This document shows, piece by piece, positions 60,420 through 64,000 of a stretch of 64,000 bases of DNA. The position numbers were made by a program, and so were the translations under genes. The notes under the pieces are model-generated. The model had not been told where the DNA came from. It saw nothing but the letters and a program-made list of their open reading frames with translations, and ran no database searches. Position 1 is the first letter of the stretch; every line of letters begins with the position of its first letter. Origin of the DNA: Linyphia triangularis (lineage: Eukaryota; Arthropoda; Arachnida; Araneae; Linyphiidae); assembly GCA_963978545.1 (NCBI GenBank), contig OZ021726.1, forward strand, positions 32,212,459 to 32,276,458, in the 5' to 3' direction.

Positions 60420-60880
60420 TTCACTGAATGTGATGAAAATGTCTGGTTTGTAGATAATGGAGCTACGAATCATGTTACTAATCGGAAGGACCTATTCCAA
60501 ACTTTTGAGCCATTCCTGGAATATATCACAAAGTGATTACAGCAAATGGATCAGTCGAAGCTTTGGGAAAAGGCACGATTAAAGTGGAAGCTGCTGTAAA
60601 TGGCAGATGGGAAGAAATATCACTAACTGATGTGTGGTACGTTCCAAACATTAAGAAAAATTTGTTTTCAGTCTTATCAGCTCAAGACAAATGTTCTTAC
60701 AGTGAGTTTTCATCAACAGCTGAAGCATGTAAATTAGTTATAGGTGGAAAAGTTAAATTGGTTGGTGTTAGATCTCGACATGCAGGTCTATTTAAACTGG
60801 CATTGAGAAATATAGTTCCAGAAAAATCTGCTATTGTAAACATTTTTGAGAAGGAAAATTTGTTGCAACTATACCATGAA
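60420..60880 (+). pseudogene. Copia protease region
   Basis: VWFVDNGATNHVT at 60441-60479 is the aspartic protease site. The usual D-S/T-G-A is D-N-G-A here (Asn codon 60456-60458). A one-base shift near 60520 moves into the frame reading ITANGSVEALGKGTIKV and VWYVPNIKKNLFSV, which are standard copia protease/pre-integrase blocks. Confidence 0.85.
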
Positions 60881-62500
60881 AGATTGGGACATCAAAATAA
60901 GAGGTATGTGAAAGAGAAGATTTTTCAAGAGTTTGCCATTAATCTTAAATTAGATTCTGATTTATGTGAAGGTTGCATTTATGGAAAAGCTCACAGATTT
61001 AAATTTGGCACTCGAGAACGAGCGACAAAGCCAGGTCAATTAATGCACACAGACGTTTGTGGTCCCTTTAAGGGGAGTTTAAACCATTTGACTCCAACAA
61101 AAACAGCTTTTTTTGCATAATGTTCAATATGCCTTAAAATAAAATATACTTTATATTTTAAATTGTAATTTTTTATACGATACAATGCTTATTTTCTTCT
61201 TGAAAAACAATAACTATTTTAGACATAAATATATTTTAAAAAAGTTATCAAGGAAAACGTAACGATGAAAAATTTAGAAAAAATATTTTTGAACATAAAT
61301 TACCCACAAGATATTTTATTAAGTTTCTGGAATAAACTCAATGTTATTATTGGAAATTAAAGCTAATTTATGGGTTTATTCTCTAAAGCAGAATTATTCT
61401 TTTATACAATATAAAAATATTTTTATGTAAAAAATAAGTTAAAAATTTAAATTTTAAATATTTTTTCTAACTATAAATGGCATTTTTTGAAAAACTTGTC
61501 ATATATATTCTTATTTCCTGCTTCAGAGAATGTAAAACTATCACGTGCATATCCATAAATTTTTTTAAAGGGATAAAACAATAACTTTTTTTTTAATATT
61601 GTGGGTAACTTAATATTCATAATTTTTTTTTTTTCTAAATTTTCCATCATTACGTTTCACTTGATAACTTTTTAAAAAACATACTTATGCTTAAAATAAT
61701 TAAAGTTTTTCAAGAAGGAAATTAACATTATGCTGCCTAAAAAATATCAATTAAAAATACCGAATACTTTTTATTTTAAAGCATATCGAAAATTACGTAA
61801 GAAAAGCTCTTTTTGCTGTCGTCAAAAGGTTTAAACTCCCCTTAATAAATCACAACGTGGATACAGATACTTCGTTCTGTTCAAAGATGATTACACAAAG
61901 TATATTTATTTCATAAAAGAAAAGTCTGAAGTTGCAGAAAAGATCAAACAAATGATAACTCAAGTAAAAGTAGCTGGCCATGTAATTCAAGAGTTATTAA
62001 GTGATAATGGAGGCGAATTCGATAATGAATTAGTGAGGAAAATCTTACAAGAACATGGAATTAAACAGCGATTAATAATGCCTTATTCACCCGAGCAAAA
62101 TGGTTGCTGTGTGCGAGAGAATCGCACAATTGTTGAGGCAGCACGTGCTATGATGCATGCACACGAAAAATTACCTCAAATGTTGTGGGCTGAAATGATC
62201 AATACAGCAACATATATTTTAAATCGCGCAGGACAAACAAAAGTTGAGAGAAAATCGCCGCAAGAACTATGGACTGGTCAGAAACCAAGTCTAAAACATT
62301 TAAGAATTATTGGCTGTACCTGCTATGCTCACATTCCCAAACAAAATAGAAGGAAAATGGAGAAAAAAGCCATAAAAGGGATTTTAATAGGATACGACAA
62401 TGATGATGGTTACCGAATATGGTGCAAGGAAACCGAAAAACTGATTAGATCTCGTGATGTAATTTTCCATGAAGAATTGGTCGAGAAACAGGAAAACAAA
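60840..62500 (+). pseudogene. Copia integrase, split by a 770 bp insertion
   Basis: Zinc-binding HHCC: YHERLGHQN near 60862 and CEGCIYGKAH near 60965. The catalytic D of HTDVCGPF is at 61052-61054, the second D in SDNGGEF at 62003-62005 and the E of VRENRTI at 62117-62119, so the DDE triad is still encoded. The insertion lies between GPF and NKSQRGYRYF and duplicates TTAA. Flanking integrase sequence is in the same reading frame when the insertion is ignored. Confidence 0.92.
61072..61841. mobile_element. 770 bp TTAA foldback MITE inside copia integrase
   Basis: The ends are GGGGAGTTTAAACCATTTGAC and, on the complement, GGGGAGTTTAAACCTTTTGAC. TTAA flanks lie at 61068-61071 and 61842-61845. 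The two halves are inverted copies over roughly 330 bp each, with shared blocks such as CTTCTTGAAAAAC, AAAAAGTTATCAAG and TTAGAAAAAA. It is about 80 percent A+T by eye and has no ORF. The retrotransposon gives the exact empty site by protein frame. Confidence 0.93.
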
Positions 62501-62689
62501 GTACCATATTTCCCTTTGGAGCCAGAATCAGATTTGATTTCTGAAGAGAAAGAAGCTGAAACTGACAATTCTGAGAATATTCCATCCACTTCGAAAGAAA
62601 ATGAGCCACGACAGCTCAGAGATCGTCAAAAACTGAAGAAACCACAAAGGTTTAAGGATTATGTTATGTCAGCAACTTTTAATCTTCCT

Positions 62690-63505
62690 TTAAATGAGCC
62701 TATGACCTACGAAGAAGCAATGGCTGGTCCAGAAAAAGATGAATGGACAAGAGCTATGCAAGAAGAAATGCAATCTCTAAGCTCTAATAATGTATGGGAG
62801 TTAGAAAAACTTCCCGAAGGCCGTCAAGCTATTAGCGGGAAATGGGTGTTCAAGAAGAAGCTCGATGAGCATGGAAATGTTAGCCGCTATAAAGCACGAT
62901 ATGTGGCAAGAGGTTTTTCTCAAAAATATGGAGAAGATTACGATGAAGTCTTTGCACCAGTGTTAAAACAAACAACGTTCAGAACGCTTCTTGCTATAGC
63001 TGGAAAGTATAAGATGCATGTCAAACATTTTGATGTCAAGACAGCTTTCTTGAATGGAGAGTTAGAAGAAACTTTGTTCTTGAAGCAACCAAAAGGTTTT
63101 GCAGAAAAGGGGAAGGAGCACTTAGTCTGTAAACTTCATAAAAGTATTTATGGTTTAAAGCAATCGGCTCGTGCTTGGAATAAAAGGTTGCATGATCACT
63201 TGAAAAATGATGGATTTTCACTCTCTGAAGCTGATCATTGCCTTTATTCGAAACAAGATCAAGATCATTGGATATACTTAACCATTTATGTTGACGATAT
63301 CATAATGGCATCTGAAAGTGAAGAATTAATATCCAAGTCCAGCAAAAACCTAGCAAAGGAATTTGACATATCCAGTTTAGGTGACTTGAAGTTATATCTA
63401 GGTATTAATGTGACGAGAAATCCAGATGAAACATTCTCAATTCACCAATATACTTATATTGAACGTCTCATCGAACGATTTGGGTTAAGTGAATCAAAAC
63501 CTTAG
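62690..63505 (+). pseudogene. Copia reverse transcriptase
   Basis: The frame is open from the integrase through RT. Motifs: MTYEEAMAGPEKDEWTRAMQ, GKWVFKKKLDEHG, YKARYVARGFSQKYGEDYDE, HFDVKTAFLNGELEE, KSIYGLKQSARAWNKRL and the catalytic YVDD at 63287-63298, then LGDLKLYLGI. A stop codon at 63503-63505 comes where relatives continue toward RNase H (KP then stop), so this copy is truncated in frame. Confidence 0.94.
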
Positions 63506-63559
63506 AAAATTCCACTTGACCCTGGATACGAAAATGAAATGAAGTTCAAGCTGCATTGA

Positions 63560-64000
63560 AGAATAACATACAGTACAGAAGTGTAATTGGAGCCTTGCTT
63601 TACATTTCAAATTTCAAAAGACCAGATATATCAGTAGCAGTATCAATTCTTAGTAGGAAGGTCAGTAATCCGTCTGAAGCCGATTGGGTGGAGGTGAAAC
63701 GAGTAATGCGTTACCTTAAATCCACTAAAGATTTCAAATTAAAACTGGGAGATCCAAGTTTTGAAGGCGCCGATCAACTTATCGGTTATGCTGATGCTAA
63801 CTGGGCCAGTGACAAGACTGACCGCAAATCAAATAGCGGATATTTGTTCAAGTTGTTTGGAGGATGTATTGACTGGGCAAGCAATAAACAACAATGTGTT
63901 TCCCTCTCCACTACCGAAGCTGAATACGTGTCTCTATCTGAAGCTTGTAGAGAAGGAATTTGGATAACGAGGCTTATAAAGGACTTTAATATTCCAGTTC
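63560..64000 (+). pseudogene. Copia RNase H, runs off window
   Basis: A frameshift near 63540 separates it from RT. The frame then reads YRSVIGALLYISNFKRPDIS, IGYADANWASDKTDRKSNSG and LSTTEAEYVSLSEACREGIW. The D of YADANWA and E of TTEAEY are the usual catalytic positions. The window ends in the last conserved block. Confidence 0.92.

Larger units (their letters stand above)
59212..64000 (+). mobile_element. Degenerate Ty1/copia LTR retrotransposon, 3' end outside window
   Basis: The order is 5' LTR, primer binding site, gag with zinc knuckle, protease, integrase, reverse transcriptase, RNase H. The integrase-before-RT order defines copia. Stops and frameshifts occur in gag, at the gag/protease junction and after RT, and a 770 bp element splits the integrase, so this copy is inactive. 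The 3' LTR is not in the window, so age from LTR divergence cannot be judged. Confidence 0.93.

Overview
The window reads as AT-rich arthropod nuclear DNA (a chelicerate, perhaps a spider, is my guess; this is inference from repeat style and is not proven). It has long introns with GT..AG borders, many poly-A/T and poly-C/G runs, and dense transposable-element debris. There is no sign of prokaryotic gene organisation.

Region 1 (about 2.7-30.0 kb, + strand): the only host gene I can recognise. It is a G-protein-coupled-receptor kinase of the GRK2/3 (beta-adrenergic receptor kinase; fly Gprk1) family. Seventeen consecutive coding exons can be placed with matching splice phases. They give about 604 codons: the second half of the RGS-homology domain, the whole AGC-type kinase domain with its C-tail, the PH domain and the stop codon at 30031-30033. 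The first exons (roughly 95 residues by family comparison) are not seen and should lie upstream of base 1. The sequence after the stop to about 34.3 kb is a plausible long 3' UTR, possibly with one intron. Introns of this gene hold a 3.1 kb TIR transposon relic, a solo LTR, small TIR elements and simple repeats.

Region 2 (35.6-47.1 kb): a pile of repeats. In order: a dispersed element with an internal ~121-142 bp tandem repeat; a second copy of the same solo LTR; a broken gypsy-type gag relic with a piggyBac-like MITE inside; a periodic dispersed repeat with a 670 bp hAT MITE inside; and a three-layer nest in which a foldback element was hit by a TTAA-specific DNA transposon that was then hit by a hAT transposon (both targets duplicated). 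This is followed by more copies of the ~141-147 bp periodic repeat, a 103 bp palindromic MITE, and a 13-bp minisatellite that stays open in all three forward frames.

Region 3 (47-58 kb): no recognisable gene; scattered hairpins and repeat fragments.

Region 4 (about 59.2-64.0 kb, + strand): a degenerate Ty1/copia retrotransposon with 5' LTR, tRNA-Met-type primer binding site, gag, protease, integrase, reverse transcriptase and RNase H, running off the right end. Its integrase is split by a 770 bp foldback element with a TTAA target duplication.

I found no convincing new multi-gene system. The strongest unusual signals are the nested and foldback TTAA insertions, the PIN-like gene relic inside a long-TIR element in the kinase intron, the periodic dispersed repeat family and the three-frame-open minisatellite.
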